A stretch of DNA of 64,000 bases from Actinernus sp. WN-2022 (GCA_030867875.1 JAOWCC010001634.1:134008022-134072021), one strand, 5' to 3'. Shown: positions 1 to 9,887, counted from the first letter of the stretch. Numbers and translations: made by a program. The notes: generated by a model not told the origin, from the sequence alone.

Positions 1-1
1 G

Positions 2-2144
2 AAACCTCTTGGTAAAGATAGAGTACGCGACCATTGCCACATCACAGGAGAGTTTAGAGGTCCCGCACACAATGCGTGTAATCTCAAATTACGTATCTTT
101 TCTACTATCCCAGTTGTATTCCACAATTTGCGTGGCTATGATTCTCACCTATTGATGCAATCCATCTCCAAGACAGAGGGCGATATCTCTTGTATTCCAA
201 ACAATATGGAGAAATACATTTCGTTCTCACTTGGTAACTTACGGTTCATCGATAGTGCACAATTTCTACTTTCATCCCTCGATAAATTGGTAGCAAGTTC
301 AGCACCAGACACGTTCCAACAAACTATAAAATATACATCGAACCCAGTGAAAGCCAAGTTGTTGATGCGCAAAGGCGTTTATCCATATGAGTACATGGAT
401 TCTTGGGATAGATTTACAGAGACTTCTCTTCCACCAAAAGATGCATTCTATAGTAAACTATCCCTAGAGGGCATATCCAACGAAGACTACGAACACGCAC
501 TAAAAGTTTGGGAGGTATTCAGTTGTGAAACGTTGGGAGACTACCACGACCTCTATCTACGAACCGAAGTAATTCTTCTAGCAGATGTGTTTGAGAACTT
601 TCGCACGACGTGTATGCATAACTATGGTTTAGACCCAGCTCACTACTATACGAGTCCAGGACTTTCGTGGGATGCGTTGTTGAAGAAGACCGGAGTAGAG
701 CTCGAACTATTAACTGACTATGACATGCATCTTCGTTGAGAAAGGTCTACGCGGTGGGATATCTATGGTGTCTCAACGTTATGCCAAAGCAAACAACCCA
801 AACGTACCCGACTTCGATCCAGATAAGCCAAATAGCTATATAATATACCTTGACGCCAACAATCTATATGGCTGGGCCATGAGTCAATATCTACCAACAG
901 GAGGATTTGAGTGGTGTACACCAACGGAAAAACAAATCATCCAACACGAAATCGATTCAGACGTGGGATACATTCTCGAAGTTGACCTTGAGTATCCTAA
1001 AGAACTTCACAACTCACACAACGACTATCCACTAGCTCCCGAGAGAATGCAAGTGAATAAAGGTTGGTTATCAGATTATCAAATCGATCTATTTGAGAAA
1101 CTATACGAAGGCAATGGATCTTTGAAAGTGGAAAAGCTTATACCTAACCTAAGCAACAAAGAACGATACGTGCTCCACTACCGCAATCTACAATTGTATC
1201 TATCTCTTGGAATGCGTTTAACAAAGATTCACAGGACATTACGATTCGACCAATCACCATGGATGGAGCCATACATACGAATGAATACAGAACTACGAAA
1301 ACAAGGGAAGAGTACTTTCGAGCAGGATCTCTACAAATTAATGAACAATAGCGTATTTGGTAAAACAATGGAAAATCTACGTAAACGCGTCAATGTCAAA
1401 CTAGTGCGATCTTCAGAAGGAATCAAACTACAACGTTTATTGAATAAGCCTAGTTATGCTCGATCCACAATCTTCGACAATGATCTAGCTGCTGTACACA
1501 ACTACAGAAGTAAGTTACTTTTGAACCGCCCAGTATATGTTGGAATGTCGATTCTAGATCTTTCAAAACATCTGATGTATGACTTCTACTATAATGAGAT
1601 AAAGAATCAGTATGGACAAGGTTGTAATCTACTATATACTGACACTGATAGTCTATTACTTCACATTGAAACAGAAGACATCTATACAGACATTGCCACC
1701 AATAAACATCTATACGATACGAGCAACTACAGCAAGGATCATCCTCTGTATGACATATCCAACAAGAAAGTACTTGGTAAAATGAAAGACGAATGTGGAG
1801 GTATTCCCATTGCTGAATATGTTGGACTACGATCGAAGCTATACTCGATCTTGAAAGTAGGCGGTGGTGAGATTCGGAAAGCCAAAGGTACCAAAAAGGC
1901 AGTTGTTAAACATCGTATTCGTCACGAACAATACAAAGAGTGCTTACGAGATAAGAAACTATTTCGCCACGGAATGGATATGCTTAGAAGTGAAGGTCAT
2001 AGGATGTATGGTATGCATATGAATAAGATATCTCTCTCGCCATTCGACTCTAAGCGTTGGATCTATAGTAATGGAATTGTTACATTAGCCTATGGACACA
2101 AAAACTTAGACATGGATGATTTTATTTACGAGTTGCTATCTTAG
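2..2144 (+). pseudogene. Polinton protein-primed DNA polymerase B, 5'-partial, one frameshift
   Basis: This is the family-B polymerase that replicates Polinton/Maverick elements from a protein-primed terminus. The frame is already open at base 2, so the N-terminal part lies outside the window. The first visible part has a Cys/His-rich segment (DHCHITGEF... HNACN, about bases 30-100), seen in polymerases of this group. Palm motif A is YLDANNLYGW (catalytic Asp at about base 852), motif B is KLMNNSVFGK (about 1336) and motif C is YTDTDS (about 1634-1651). All catalytic residues are present. The first frame stops at 739 and the second opens at 720. The conserved protein simply changes frame near 733-739, so a one-base indel has broken it. 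The 3' end overlaps the convergent integrase by 23 bases. Family assignment is very sure; loss of function is inferred from the frameshift. Confidence 0.93.
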
Positions 2145-3177
2145 ATCGGTTGGACACGAACAGAATTCCCTTTGGTGGTAGTTCAGTATTTGGTGGAACG
2201 ACTTGTAGCTCTTCGCGCACGAACCCTCGCTTTGGTGCATCTTTTTCTCCTTCTTGCAAAGTAAGGTAGTACAGAACTGGTTGGTTCGAAGATATCACAC
2301 TACGCGAAATAATATATGTCTGTAAACTCCACACAGGATCAGTTGCTCGTTTAGCTCCACCTTCCAATTCTCCAGGCGCATATAGATATCGAACTAGAAC
2401 ATCGAATGGTAACCGCTTTTCTTTCAATCCAACAGTGCGTGAATATGTAGGAGTTTTGATATTGACTTGCTGTGCCACTACAGAATTCGAAGGTTCTTTA
2501 CCAGTAAGTCGAGTAACTTCATTATTCATGGCTTTGATAACTTCTGGAAGCCGCAATACCCATTCTCTACTGCGCGCATCTGATCCTTCCGAAGTAAGTA
2601 CCATCTCTTGTGCATATTGATATCCGAACAATCTCTCAGCTAGTGTTCTATTTGCTCGTTCGACGAAGCTTTGTGCTCTATGATTACCAGCCTCACCTCG
2701 TTGGACTTTCGTACCATGTAGTTCTAGTGTTTCAGACATACGACCCATGAATTCTCTACCGGGATCTACTTGCAACGTTTTTGGCCATGTTAGTGGACTA
2801 CGATCATATATTCGTCCGAATGCCACAGACACTTCACCACTATCTTTCGATGCTAAAGTCTCGGCCTCTTTATATCTAGAAGCCACATCGATTACCACTA
2901 ATGCATACTTATATAGTTTCCTTCCACGTCCAGGTCTATCATGAGGTAGAAATATCAAATCAGCTTGATGGACCTCATTTGGTTTCGATACGGTCCAATG
3001 TGGCCGTGGTATATATCGTGGTGGTGGTAAATAAATCTGCCATAGTGCTTGTTTCTCTAACCAACTTGCGGCAACGTCTTCCGATACCTTTGCTGCCACC
3101 GATAGTTTACCAATTGCGGAGTAGCCTTTCCAGTATCCTTCAGGACCATAGAAGATAGCATCCATTACATATTGCAT
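2122..3177 (-). CDS. Polinton retroviral-type integrase (rve, DDE)
   Basis: This DDE integrase inserts the Polinton into the host chromosome. The ATG at 3177 is chosen because it overlaps the upstream gene's stop as TAATG; the open frame runs two codons further without another ATG. About 351 residues. The N-terminal part (GPEGYWKGYSAIGKL) is the helical segment usual for Polinton integrases. The catalytic Asp residues sit in HQADLIFL and VDPGREF, and the Glu in SFVERANRTL. The C-terminal third, ending in FVREELQVV, looks like the small beta/chromo-like barrel of these enzymes. It converges on and overlaps the polymerase gene. No internal stop is seen, so this gene looks intact while its neighbours are broken. 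Confidence 0.92.
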   Translation of the reverse strand: MQYVMDAIFYGPEGYWKGYSAIGKLSVAAKVSEDVAASWLEKQALWQIYLPPPRYIPRPHWTVSKPNEVHQADLIFLPHDRPGRGRKLYKYALVVIDVASRYKEAETLASKDSGEVSVAFGRIYDRSPLTWPKTLQVDPGREFMGRMSETLELHGTKVQRGEAGNHRAQSFVERANRTLAERLFGYQYAQEMVLTSEGSDARSREWVLRLPEVIKAMNNEVTRLTGKEPSNSVVAQQVNIKTPTYSRTVGLKEKRLPFDVLVRYLYAPGELEGGAKRATDPVWSLQTYIISRSVISSNQPVLYYLTLQEGEKDAPKRGFVREELQVVPPNTELPPKGILFVSNRSKIATRK

Positions 3178-3527
3178 TAACAACGAGACTTTAATATGGA
3201 TAGTTCTTCGCGTCCTATTATCAAACCTATGCTGCTCCCCTCATACACTTTTGGGAAGAGAACCGTGTGCGCGTTTAGTGGCCCATCTGAGCAAAGCACC
3301 ACATTGGGAAAGCTTGAGAATTCTTCTGTCTTACTCATTCGCAATTCTAGATTCGTTATGGAGACTCCGTAGTCGGTATCGAATTTGACGTCCGCTAACT
3401 TTCCTTTTGGGTCTAATTCGAGCATAAGCGAATCAGTACAATATGAAGTAGGAGATTCTAAGGCTATTAAGGCGTTAGTGGTGACAGAGTTTACACTTCC
3501 TTTAATCCTCACGTTGACGATTTCCAT
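3177..3527 (-). CDS. Small protein resembling a catalytically dead retropepsin (DUF1758-like)
   Basis: A 116-residue ORF lying directly upstream of integrase. Its stop codon overlaps the integrase ATG as TAATG. The start is the first ATG, at 3527. I do not recognise a named Polinton family. The overall pattern resembles Pao/Bel-type aspartic protease domains: an opening strand (VNVRIKGSVNSVTTNALIAL), a middle glycine-poor beta region, and a closing IGLIIGREEL that resembles the hydrophobic-hydrophobic-Gly (LIG) motif of retropepsins. Where the catalytic D-[ST]-G should be, the sequence reads ALESPTS, so the active site is absent. The fold is an inference from pattern only. The protein could equally be an unrelated beta-rich virion protein. 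Confidence 0.5.
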   Translation of the reverse strand: MEIVNVRIKGSVNSVTTNALIALESPTSYCTDSLMLELDPKGKLADVKFDTDYGVSITNLELRMSKTEEFSSFPNVVLCSDGPLNAHTVLFPKVYEGSSIGLIIGREELSILKSRC

Positions 3528-3613
3528 TTTCACCTCTGATATTCATATATGTGCGTAGCTTCAAATGTGAGTAGAAACCAACTTAGTCGCACCTAGTAAG
3601 CGATCTAGTAACT

Positions 3614-3701
3614 TCCTAGTAATTGCCAGTAATTGCCAGTAATCTTGCCAGTAATTGCCAGTAATCTTACCAGTAATTGCCAGTAATTGTCAGTAATCTT
3701 A
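3614..3701. repeat. Short tandem array of CAGTAATTGC / CAGTAATCTT units
   Basis: About nine head-to-tail units of 10-12 bases (CAGTAATTGC alternating with CAGTAATCTTAC) fill the gap between two minus-strand Polinton genes. The gap is otherwise noncoding. It sits just upstream of the pepsin-like/integrase pair and so could influence their transcription, but no function is visible. Confidence 0.8.
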
Positions 3702-3755
3702 CCGAACGTAAAAAATCTCACCTAGCGTAAAAAAGTTCGTTTTTAAAAAGCATAA

Positions 3756-4193
3756 TCATATCAAACGACTAACGGCATATCCAGCGGCTAGCATTCCACC
3801 TCCAACATAGACCAACTCACCAGTCCTCTGCGAACTTGATGGTTGATAGTAGTCTGATAAACGAGGTTCTCTCATTTCTTCGAGACGTTGTAGTTGCTTG
3901 CGTAGTTTGTCGGATCGTACGAAAGCACGGTTAGTGTCGTTTTGAGAATCGTGCGCACTACGTTCCAGACCTTCCTGTTCTTGCGCATGGTCGTATAGTC
4001 TTTGACGTTGTTTATTGTAGGCAATCGTGGCAGCCGTTTTTTCCTCTAGTGCTCTGTTGTGTCTTTCTCGTTCTATAGCAGCCCTATCGCCTTCTCCAGA
4101 AAACATCCTAGCGAGTACGCCACCACCAGTGAATGCTGTCGCATTTAAAACAGCTCCGAAAATTGCCATTCCAATTCCCACCAATGTTGCCAT
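3756..4193 (-). CDS. Polinton small membrane protein with charged helical middle
   Basis: A 145-residue ORF starting at the ATG at 4193 (the open frame adds only a GTG and one codon upstream). It has an N-terminal hydrophobic, glycine-rich segment (ATLVGIGMAIFGAVLNATAF), a long charged helical middle (about residues 35-115, many Glu/Arg/Gln) and a C-terminal hydrophobic stretch (YVGGGMLAAGYAVSRLI). That layout suggests a membrane-associated virion or lysis-type protein. I recognise no family. It lies in the minus-strand cluster between the integrase pair and three tiny membrane genes, seven bases after the stop of the next upstream ORF. Confidence 0.6.
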   Translation of the reverse strand: MATLVGIGMAIFGAVLNATAFTGGGVLARMFSGEGDRAAIERERHNRALEEKTAATIAYNKQRQRLYDHAQEQEGLERSAHDSQNDTNRAFVRSDKLRKQLQRLEEMREPRLSDYYQPSSSQRTGELVYVGGGMLAAGYAVSRLI

Positions 4194-4199
4194 GAGCAC

Positions 4200-4319
4200 T
4201 CACAAATCAATTGGTATATACTTCTGATCCTCAAGATATTGTTTTGCTGCTAGACTACCCGCTAATACAGCTATCCACTTCACGTTATTCAAGATAGAAA
4301 CGGAAGGATCGTTAAGCAT
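4200..4319 (-). CDS. 39-residue single-pass membrane peptide
   Basis: A small ORF, ATG to TGA, encoding 39 residues with one hydrophobic segment (VKWIAVLAGSLAA) followed by a charged tail. It is packed tightly between neighbours on the same strand: the stop is seven bases from the next ATG. No family is recognised. Tight packing in a gene-dense Polinton block is the main reason to believe it. Confidence 0.45.
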   Translation of the reverse strand: MLNDPSVSILNNVKWIAVLAGSLAAKQYLEDQKYIPIDL

Positions 4320-4322
4320 AGG

Positions 4323-4421
4323 TTATTTTGCCACTTTTTTCGCAACCCCCCCAATACCTGTAGCGAGCCCAGTAATTATTGCGGCGTCGGTGACCGTTTT
4401 CATTAATTTCTTCTCTACCAT
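4323..4421 (-). CDS. 32-residue glycine-rich amphipathic peptide
   Basis: ATG at 4421, stop three bases before the next ORF. The peptide has a basic start (MVEKKLMKTV), a hydrophobic glycine-rich core (AAIITGLATGIGGVA) and a basic end (KKVAK). This composition resembles small membrane-active or nucleic-acid-condensing virion peptides, but that is only an analogy. It is supported by tight spacing in the minus-strand cluster. Confidence 0.4.
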   Translation of the reverse strand: MVEKKLMKTVTDAAIITGLATGIGGVAKKVAK

Positions 4422-4454
4422 TGTTATACTACTTATGATTCTAATCTTTAAATG

Positions 4455-4814
4455 CTATTCCATATCTGGTAATGTCGCTTTCCTAGTCTCTACTGGACTT
4501 GCGGGTCGTATCGTACTTGCGTCACTTCTGTATCTCTTATATTGATAGTATGCGACCACCAATGCAGCACCTACGCCAATGGCCGTTAGAGTAGTATTAG
4601 TAGGCACATCTAGTAGTGATCTAGTAGCTTCCTCTACGTTGGTTTCTTTGCATGATTCATTTTCACGTTCCAACTCTCGCTTTAGAGCCTCTTTGCCAAG
4701 TTTATTGCTTGCCGCAAATGCTTTTCCAGCAGCAACGCGTTTTGGATTCTTTTCTTTTTTCTCAGGCGCAGTCTTCGGAGGATCTGCAGTTATACGATCC
4801 GTCTGTTCCTCCAT
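4455..4814 (-). CDS. Lys/Glu-rich protein with C-terminal membrane anchor
   Basis: About 119 residues from the ATG at 4814. The open frame extends 12 codons further, but the ATG (MEEQTDRITADPPK) is the natural start, and an AT-rich TATATC stretch lies just upstream. The first 70 residues are very charged (PEKKEKNPKR, KRELERENE). Residues near 80-97 form a hydrophobic helix (TAIGVGAALVVAYYQY) followed by a basic stop-transfer stretch. The N-terminus overlaps the end of the next upstream gene by 53 bases in a different frame. No family is recognised; it is probably a virion membrane or matrix-like protein. Confidence 0.55.
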   Translation of the reverse strand: MEEQTDRITADPPKTAPEKKEKNPKRVAAGKAFAASNKLGKEALKRELERENESCKETNVEEATRSLLDVPTNTTLTAIGVGAALVVAYYQYKRYRSDASTIRPASPVETRKATLPDME

Positions 4815-5324
4815 CTTGCTTTGATATAGTAGATATATGCGAAGGTTCAATAGGTGTGGTAGTAGAGCTACTAGGAATGACTATATGACCAGATACGTGG
4901 AACAAGACGCTAGCTAACGCTACGAAGCGACCTGCTTTAAGTGATAACAGGCTAGTCGCAGCACTGATCTCATTGCGGATTAGGCGGTCTTCTTGTAGGT
5001 CTAGCATCAGTGCTTCTTGAGAATCTATACGTATTAGGTATGCGACTAGTCGGGTAGCTAAACGCATAATACCATCGACTAGATTCCCCGTTATTTCCTG
5101 AGTTAGAACGGCCTGGTATCTTCTATATAACTTATCTACTTCTTTTTCGGATAGTCTATGAATGTCTCCTAGAGATAAGTTCTTTCCTAGGTATTCTTTC
5201 GTTGTACCAGTTGCAGCCAAAATGGAAAGTGCTTCCCGGTTGTCCGTTACGTCGTCATCTATTTTTGGTGGTGGACCTGTTACATCCTCACCTATTAGCT
5301 CAATATTTCTTTATCGTTCATCAT
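4762..5324 (-). pseudogene. Helical Polinton protein downstream of the ATPase, start region frameshifted
   Basis: The main frame (4762-5303) encodes about 180 helical residues (for example LGDIHRLSEKEVDKLYRRYQ) with a C-terminal hydrophobic stretch and a Ser/Thr-rich tail. It has no ATG near its start. A good ATG (5321 or 5324) lies inside the last codons of the ATPase gene but reads only eight codons or so before stopping. The two frames join naturally near 5310. I therefore infer a small indel that separated the start from the body. No known family is recognised. The overlap with the ATPase end matches the compact style of the block. Confidence 0.5.
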
Positions 5325-5937
5325 GATACGTTATAGGTCCAGGTAGCTCTAACATGACCATAAAAGGATGTCGTAAACAAAAACATATGCGAGCAAACTT
5401 GTGGGACCGAAGTACTGCTCGTAACTCATTACATTCTTGCGATCCTCCGTAGTCTTCAAATATCCTTTTACCATCTATAATCGATGCGGTATGAAAGGCA
5501 ACTACGACCGCTACGTTCTCGCGGAAAGGTTTACATATACTTGTTAATTGTTGGGATAGCACCCAAATAGATAGTCCTATATGTCGAGCAGAGAATGCCA
5601 GATCTACTAACTTGTCAGTTCTTCGTTTTACATCTTTTGAGGCGGCACGATCATCTAGAATCAATAGCGTATTGGTTCCAGACCAAAAGGTTGCACAAAC
5701 CTCTAGTGCCACATTGATAGCATCCTGTGGTGGCGACATAACATAGAAGTGTGGATCTTGATTGGCAAATCCACGATAGGTTTTGTTATGCGCATGCGTA
5801 GGACATGTTAGTACTATATAATCGAACTTACCACGAAATGCTCCACGAAGTTGCTCTACGAGAAATGCAGTCTTTCCGCAGTTTGTTGGACCTACTATGA
5901 GTGCGTTGAATGGTATGTGTTCTACCAAGGAATCCAT
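5311..5937 (-). CDS. Polinton genome-packaging ATPase (FtsK/HerA, A32-like)
   Basis: This P-loop ATPase pumps the genome into the capsid in Polintons, adintoviruses and related viruses. It is 208 residues, full length for the family. Walker A is GPTNCGKT (residues 16-23) and Walker B is LLILDD (about 91-96). A sensor-like stretch WVLSQQLTS follows. The ATG at 5937 overlaps the capsid gene's stop codon as TAATG, which fixes the start and ties packaging ATPase and major capsid together in one transcription block. No lesion is seen. Confidence 0.93.
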   Translation of the reverse strand: MDSLVEHIPFNALIVGPTNCGKTAFLVEQLRGAFRGKFDYIVLTCPTHAHNKTYRGFANQDPHFYVMSPPQDAINVALEVCATFWSGTNTLLILDDRAASKDVKRRTDKLVDLAFSARHIGLSIWVLSQQLTSICKPFRENVAVVVAFHTASIIDGKRIFEDYGGSQECNELRAVLRSHKFARICFCLRHPFMVMLELPGPITYHDER

Positions 5938-7172
5938 TAGTATGTTATACTCTGCAATTCTCTGTTCAATATCGTGAGTTGAGCATCTGCAAGAACGTAG
6001 ATGTGCATGTTTACGTTTCCACTACCTTTTGCGGATCTATGTATACGAAGATCGATGTCTTTTCCGCCACCTGTTTGTGCCATACCATCACCATGAACAG
6101 TGGAATCTTTTGCCGTGCGACAATCAACTAGGATAGCAAATCTATTGTTATGAAATTTGGTAGGAGTCATAGAAGTATTGGATGTGGCAAACCATCCTTT
6201 TGCGGCCTCCCAGAAATCTGGTGGTAGCATACCTCCTGGAAAGAATCTATTTGGAATTCCGTTAACATCTACCTCTATCTTAGAAATACCAGGATTTGAG
6301 AATGCTTCACTATCTCGCGTGCCAGTGGTAGGGGGATCTATAAATAGTAGAAGTAGCCCAGCAAAGGATCGTCGTGGAACATTGATGTTCTGAGATATCA
6401 AAGTATCTGATGCCTTAGCAATAGTTACTGTCTTGAAATGGACGGCATGGTTGTATAGGAAAGCAGTGCCAGTTTCATGTGCGTTAAGTGCGTCCTTAGC
6501 TAGAGTTTCATTCTTGATTGTTTCATATTCTAACTGTATGTTGTTAAGTTTGTATGTGCCTATCTTCGTACTGTCTGATCCAACGACTATTTCGATGGCA
6601 GGCGCTAGAGTCAACTCGAATGATATAGTGTCTTCTAGGGCGTGAGGATATAGAACACCATGTTGTGTCAGAATATCAACGTCTAACGGAATTCTATATT
6701 TAGAACCATATGCGGCTAGTAGAGCGTTTTCTCCAGCATCCGAAGTACCTGCATCGCCAGCTTTCGATCATAACTTGTTTGTGTTCTCTGATTGGATACC
6801 TTGTTGCGTTCTAGATTCTCTTTCTTGAGTAGATAGATATATATCGGAATATGTCTGTAATAGATCTGACCTAGCGATGTCTTCTACTATTTCAGCCCCC
6901 ATTTTACAAACTCGATGTATAACCAAGCAACGCCCAACATTGGAAACAACGCGATTATTGGCATGTCCACCAGACAATGCAATGTCACCCAATAGTGCTA
7001 AGCTACCAGGTACCAATACGATGTTTTCTCCTAGCGTTGGTACTTCCACATAGAGCGTCTCTCTAGGGTTGGCAGATGATGGGGTGAAAGTTTTTCTATA
7101 TAGAGTTCGTGGAGCCTTGAGTGCTCGAGGTTCTCTTTGCGCTTTTGCAGGAACTAACTTCGATGCTATCAT
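5937..7172 (-). pseudogene. Polinton major capsid protein (double jelly-roll), one in-frame TGA
   Basis: This is the major capsid protein of the Polinton virion. The C-terminal part (5937-6614) has the hallmarks of the family: IPLDVDIL, NVPRRSFAGLLLLF, SEAFSNPGISKIEV, and an ending MHIYVLADAQLTI. The N-terminal part (LVPGSLALLGDIALSG, NRVVSNVGRCLVIHRV) is in the same frame. The two are separated only by a TGA at 6768-6770, so the 411-codon gene has a single premature stop. The ATG at 7172 abuts the divergent plus-strand gene. Family is very sure. The TGA could be a CGA-to-TGA transition, which is an inference. Confidence 0.9.
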
Positions 7173-7197
7173 GTTGAATATACGTAGATATATAGTT
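7173..7197. promoter_or_regulatory. Divergent AT-rich start region between capsid and membrane-protein genes
   Basis: Only about 25 bases separate the capsid ATG (minus, 7172) from the likely plus-strand ATG (7198). The gap contains GATATATAG, a TATA-like element on both strands. Similar TATATA stretches sit 5-20 bases upstream of the starts at 9888, 11365 and 4814. No promoter activity can be proved from sequence. Confidence 0.45.
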
Positions 7198-8301
7198 ATG
7201 TTCAATATGGATGTTGATGTCGCAGAGGAAAGACCTGATGGAGCAGAAAGAGGTGAAAACTATAAGGATGAGGATGCTATCGATATGGAAGAGTGGAATG
7301 CGACATTTCCAGATGACGCTACTGCGTCAGGAGAAATGATCCCAATGGAAAATAGGCACGACTATAATAAAGAAGGTGCTCGACCAAAGAATCAGGAAAC
7401 CTCATTTTCTATGGATGAATTAATGGATGGACTCATCGGCCCGGAAGACTCGAACGTTTCTAGATATCAAAGAATCCTGGAAAATCTGAAAAATGAGAAA
7501 GCTCCTAACTTTACCAGTAGGGAGATAATCTTCAAACAAGGCTTATCAGACGACGCAAAACAGATGCTGTTCGAGACTGTCTGGGAACAATACCCTGATG
7601 TGGGAATTCGAGGCAGGCTTGAGATAGCAACCATGCCCGATGGTAGAGTCGCTATCCACAAGTATGGAAGTAAAAATAAACCTATCCCTTTGCTCAACAT
7701 GAAGGGTGAGCCATATAAGAAAATGGGAAAAGATCTCAAAATAGTTCTAGGACCTACATTAGAAGAAGCGGTAGAAGATGTCATGAAAGCTGAAGACCAA
7801 GTGAATGAGAGGATCGAGCAGAACGAAGAAATACTCAAAGACCCTACATCTACTGAATCTCAGAAAGAAGATGCTAGTAATAAAATAAGAACCGATCGGA
7901 AGGAACAAGTAGTCCTAGGACAAATAGAAGAAGCCATAACAGAACGTATGCCACTTAGGGATCGTATAAGATCTATCTTCAAGAAGTATGGAGTTAGTAT
8001 AGTTAGTGTGATGGTTGCGGTAGGTACAGTGATCGGTGTAATAGTTTCCAATCTAGCGAAGGCAGTTCCTGCAAAAGCACCAGGATTGGGAGATGCTGTC
8101 AAAGCCACCGCTAAAGCCACTGCCAAGGCATTAAAAGCAGTAGGTAAAAAGTTAGAGGAGATTCTACCTAAGATTATTGGACCAATTGCGAGTTTCATAT
8201 TTAGTATGGCTGGTGACGTTGTTGGAGTCTTAGCAAGTAATATTTGGTTGTTAATCGTAGCAGTAGCGGTGTTCGTAATAGAGCAATACAAACGACGTTA
8301 A
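7198..8301 (+). CDS. Polinton acidic protein with long hydrophobic C-terminal region
   Basis: Start taken at ATG 7198 or 7207 (MDVDVAEERPD); the open frame extends upstream across the capsid gene but has no need to. About 365 residues. The first half is acidic. A conserved-looking middle (MPDGRVAIHKYG, KPIPLLNMKGEPYKKMGKD) is followed by a coiled-coil-like stretch and then two hydrophobic regions (VSIVSVMVAVGTVIGVIV and WLLIVAVAVFVIEQY) separated by an Ala/Lys-rich segment. This is a recurrent Polinton gene of unknown role, probably a virion membrane or minor capsid protein. Its stop overlaps the convergent gene's stop at TTAA. Confidence 0.65.
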   Translation: MFNMDVDVAEERPDGAERGENYKDEDAIDMEEWNATFPDDATASGEMIPMENRHDYNKEGARPKNQETSFSMDELMDGLIGPEDSNVSRYQRILENLKNEKAPNFTSREIIFKQGLSDDAKQMLFETVWEQYPDVGIRGRLEIATMPDGRVAIHKYGSKNKPIPLLNMKGEPYKKMGKDLKIVLGPTLEEAVEDVMKAEDQVNERIEQNEEILKDPTSTESQKEDASNKIRTDRKEQVVLGQIEEAITERMPLRDRIRSIFKKYGVSIVSVMVAVGTVIGVIVSNLAKAVPAKAPGLGDAVKATAKATAKALKAVGKKLEEILPKIIGPIASFIFSMAGDVVGVLASNIWLLIVAVAVFVIEQYKRR

Positions 8302-9844
8302 CGAAACAACGTCCATGCGATTCCAGCTGCGGCAATAGATGTCACTGCGAGATTGATCTCATGTTGTGGGACGGACTTTGGTACGTAAGTGTGTGGTACT
8401 TGTTTCTTGTGTGGTACTTGTTCCTTGACTTGTTTCTTATCGGGTGGTCCTTCCATGGGAGGTGGACGGTTTGTTTCTTTAACTTCCGTATTGATATCGT
8501 TAGTACCTAACACCATATATTTCGTGGCTTTCGGGATTGGATTTTTATAACCATCTTTCTTACCGAGGTAGTACACCAGATTACTTGGTAGTAGTCGCAC
8601 ACCTACAGCTATTGCTAGATCAAGCCTCTTATGCGTTGTCGTTATAGCGGTAAGATAGTTATCGTAACTTAACTTTAAGTCGTTTACCTTAATAGCGCCT
8701 TCAACCAAGCTCTTAAACTTTTCTTTAACGTTATGGCTATCTATGATGGATTCATTCAGGTCTGCTTGAGCACCAAGCATGCAATATCCAAAAGCCTCGA
8801 CAGATCTATTCAACCTACCCAATCCAGGATCTGTCAATCCATTTCCTATTGGTGGTGCGAACCAATTATATTGTTTCCTTCGTGGTCATCGTTCCGAATA
8901 AAAGATACCAGATTTCCCATTTCATCCTTACCTCCTTGGTCTGCAAATAAATTATTGTGATTTGGCCAATTATCTGCTTCTTTGTCGTAGCCTCTGATTA
9001 CGTGGACGTTTTTGAAACCATCACCATACAAAAGGAATACATCGCCAAGTCCGTTATTCCTACCTCCTTTCCATCTGAAGTCTGGTGTTCTAGATAAACC
9101 AAACTCAATGCATAATTTCTCTAGTGCTGCTTTGCTATAGAGGTTATCAGTTTGTTTGAAAGTAGAGCCACCGGGTAGAGGAACTCCATGAGTACCACCA
9201 AGTTCATGTAGAATTCTTCGTATTGTGAAATATGTGTGAAATCGTAGGAACCCTTGAACAACAGGTGGATATGTTTTGAAAGCGGGATCGAACAACGACA
9301 CTCAACATCCAGAAGTTGCACACCACGTTGCAAAATTTAACTGTTGAGGCCAATATTTAAAATCCGGACCCGATAACCAATGGTGAGACTCCTTTGCTGT
9401 AATATGCTTTACGACGATCTCTTTGAATATGTTTGGAACGCCTGCTTCAAACTTTTTCGTGGGTGTAACGTATATCCATAGATTGGTGAGATCTATATCT
9501 TGTGCTGGTTCGGTAAAAGGAACTGCTTGAATAGGATATTTCGCACTCTTGTCTAGTGTCAACGTAGATGGGAAACCTCCATGCACATCCCATAGCGCGT
9601 TATCGATACGTCTTCGAACATCTGCTGGTATGAGACCACCCATATCCCAATGTTGCCCCCCATAGTAAAACATGATCTTAGTCTCGTATGTTGACTCATC
9701 ATGTATGTCGGATGCCGTCGTCCTAGCTGAGAACTTCTCGAAGTCTGCGTGGGGATATTTTTCCTTAAAGGTCGCGAAAGCCTTTGTGTTGCGAGGTGCG
9801 ATATAGTCACCCCAATCACCTTTGAAATTAACTTTATGAGACAT
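8298..9844 (-). pseudogene. Large conserved Polinton structural protein, one in-frame TGA and one frameshift
   Basis: Three open pieces form one protein of about 515 residues. Piece one (9302-9844, ATG 9844, MSHKVNFKGDW) ends in LNFATWCATSGC and then TGA at 9302-9304. Piece two (8846-9301) continues in the same frame (VVQGFLRFHTYFTIRRIL). Piece three (8298 to about 8890) is in another frame and continues with NWFAPPIGNGLTDPGLGRLN. Its end has KKQVPH repeats and a C-terminal hydrophobic helix (EINLAVTSIAAAGIAW). I recall this three-part pattern as one protein in aquatic-invertebrate Polintons. It has no assigned function and is probably a minor capsid or penton-region protein. The broken state is seen directly. 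Confidence 0.65.
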
Positions 9845-9887
9845 ATTGAAGCTATACATATTCATAGTTATAACTTCAATATATAAG

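Noticed and set aside
3614..3701. Short tandem array considered as a CRISPR
   Set aside because: Units are contiguous with no unique spacers, and the setting is eukaryotic.
5937..9844. Alternative genetic code (TGA as sense) for the Polinton
   Set aside because: TGA occurs only once in each broken gene, true frameshifts also exist, and intact neighbours use normal stops, so decay is simpler.
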